The translations under genes and the position numbers were made by a program. Below, in pieces: positions 5,525 through 5,538 of a stretch of DNA of 5,538 nucleotides. Under the pieces are notes generated by a model. It ran no database searches and was not told the origin of the DNA. It saw only the letters and a list, made by a program, of their open reading frames with translations. Position 1 is the stretch's first letter; each line of letters opens with the position of its first letter. Source of the DNA: an uncultured Collinsella sp. (GTDB lineage Bacteria; Actinomycetota; Coriobacteriia; Coriobacteriales; Coriobacteriaceae); contig CABRIB010000108.1 in assembly GCA_902470915.1 (NCBI GenBank), positions 1 to 5,538 on the forward strand, written 5' to 3'.

Positions 5525-5538
5525 CCGTACATGTACGG
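5525..5538. repeat. perfect 14-bp palindrome at the window edge
   Basis: CCGTACATGTACGG reads the same on both strands and forms the last 14 bases. It could be a small operator upstream of the bgl-like cluster, half of a longer hairpin cut by the edge, or an assembly end effect. Nothing further can be told from 14 bases. Confidence 0.5.

Overview
The window looks like a fragment of a high-GC bacterial genome (about 60% G+C by eye). A Gram-positive gut actinobacterium of the Coriobacteriia type (Collinsella, Olsenella or a relative) would fit: G/C-rich third codon positions, a PTS with a BglG/LicT-type antiterminator, and strong AAGGAG-like ribosome sites. That placement is inference; there is no rRNA or other marker gene. 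Both edges look like assembly contig edges. Bases 4-36 are a synthetic Illumina Nextera (Tn5) adapter, not genomic DNA, and the last 14 bases are a perfect palindrome.

All four genes lie on the minus strand, so transcription runs from right to left. From the right edge they are: (1) a leader (about 5312-5425) with a -10 box, a ribonucleic antiterminator (RAT) hairpin and a U-run directly before the start codon; (2) a LicT/BglG-family antiterminator (4466-5311); (3) a gap with a weaker RAT-like/terminator-like element; (4) a beta-glucoside PTS EIIBC permease without an EIIA domain (2908-4347); (5) a strong intrinsic terminator (2851-2882); (6) a GH1 6-phospho-beta-glucosidase (1321-2769); (7) a strong bidirectional terminator (1266-1306); (8) a promoter inside an inverted repeat; and (9) an MFS transporter (37-1097) whose 3' end is cut off by the adapter.

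Genes 2, 4 and 6 form a classic aryl-beta-glucoside/cellobiose utilisation cluster of bgl/asc type. The permease imports and phosphorylates the sugar, the GH1 enzyme splits the phospho-disaccharide inside the cell, and the antiterminator, controlled by PTS phosphorylation of its four conserved histidines, permits transcription when substrate is present. The MFS gene appears to be an independent unit with its own promoter.

The most interesting structure is in the antiterminator leader. Nine bases of the RAT (ACTCCTCGG) are perfectly complementary to the segment that contains the gene's own Shine-Dalgarno sequence (CCGAGGAGT), which is followed by six U and then the start codon. The same pairing could therefore act as a terminator, as a translation block, or as both, and RAT folding would exclude it. 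I see no entirely new multi-gene system here.
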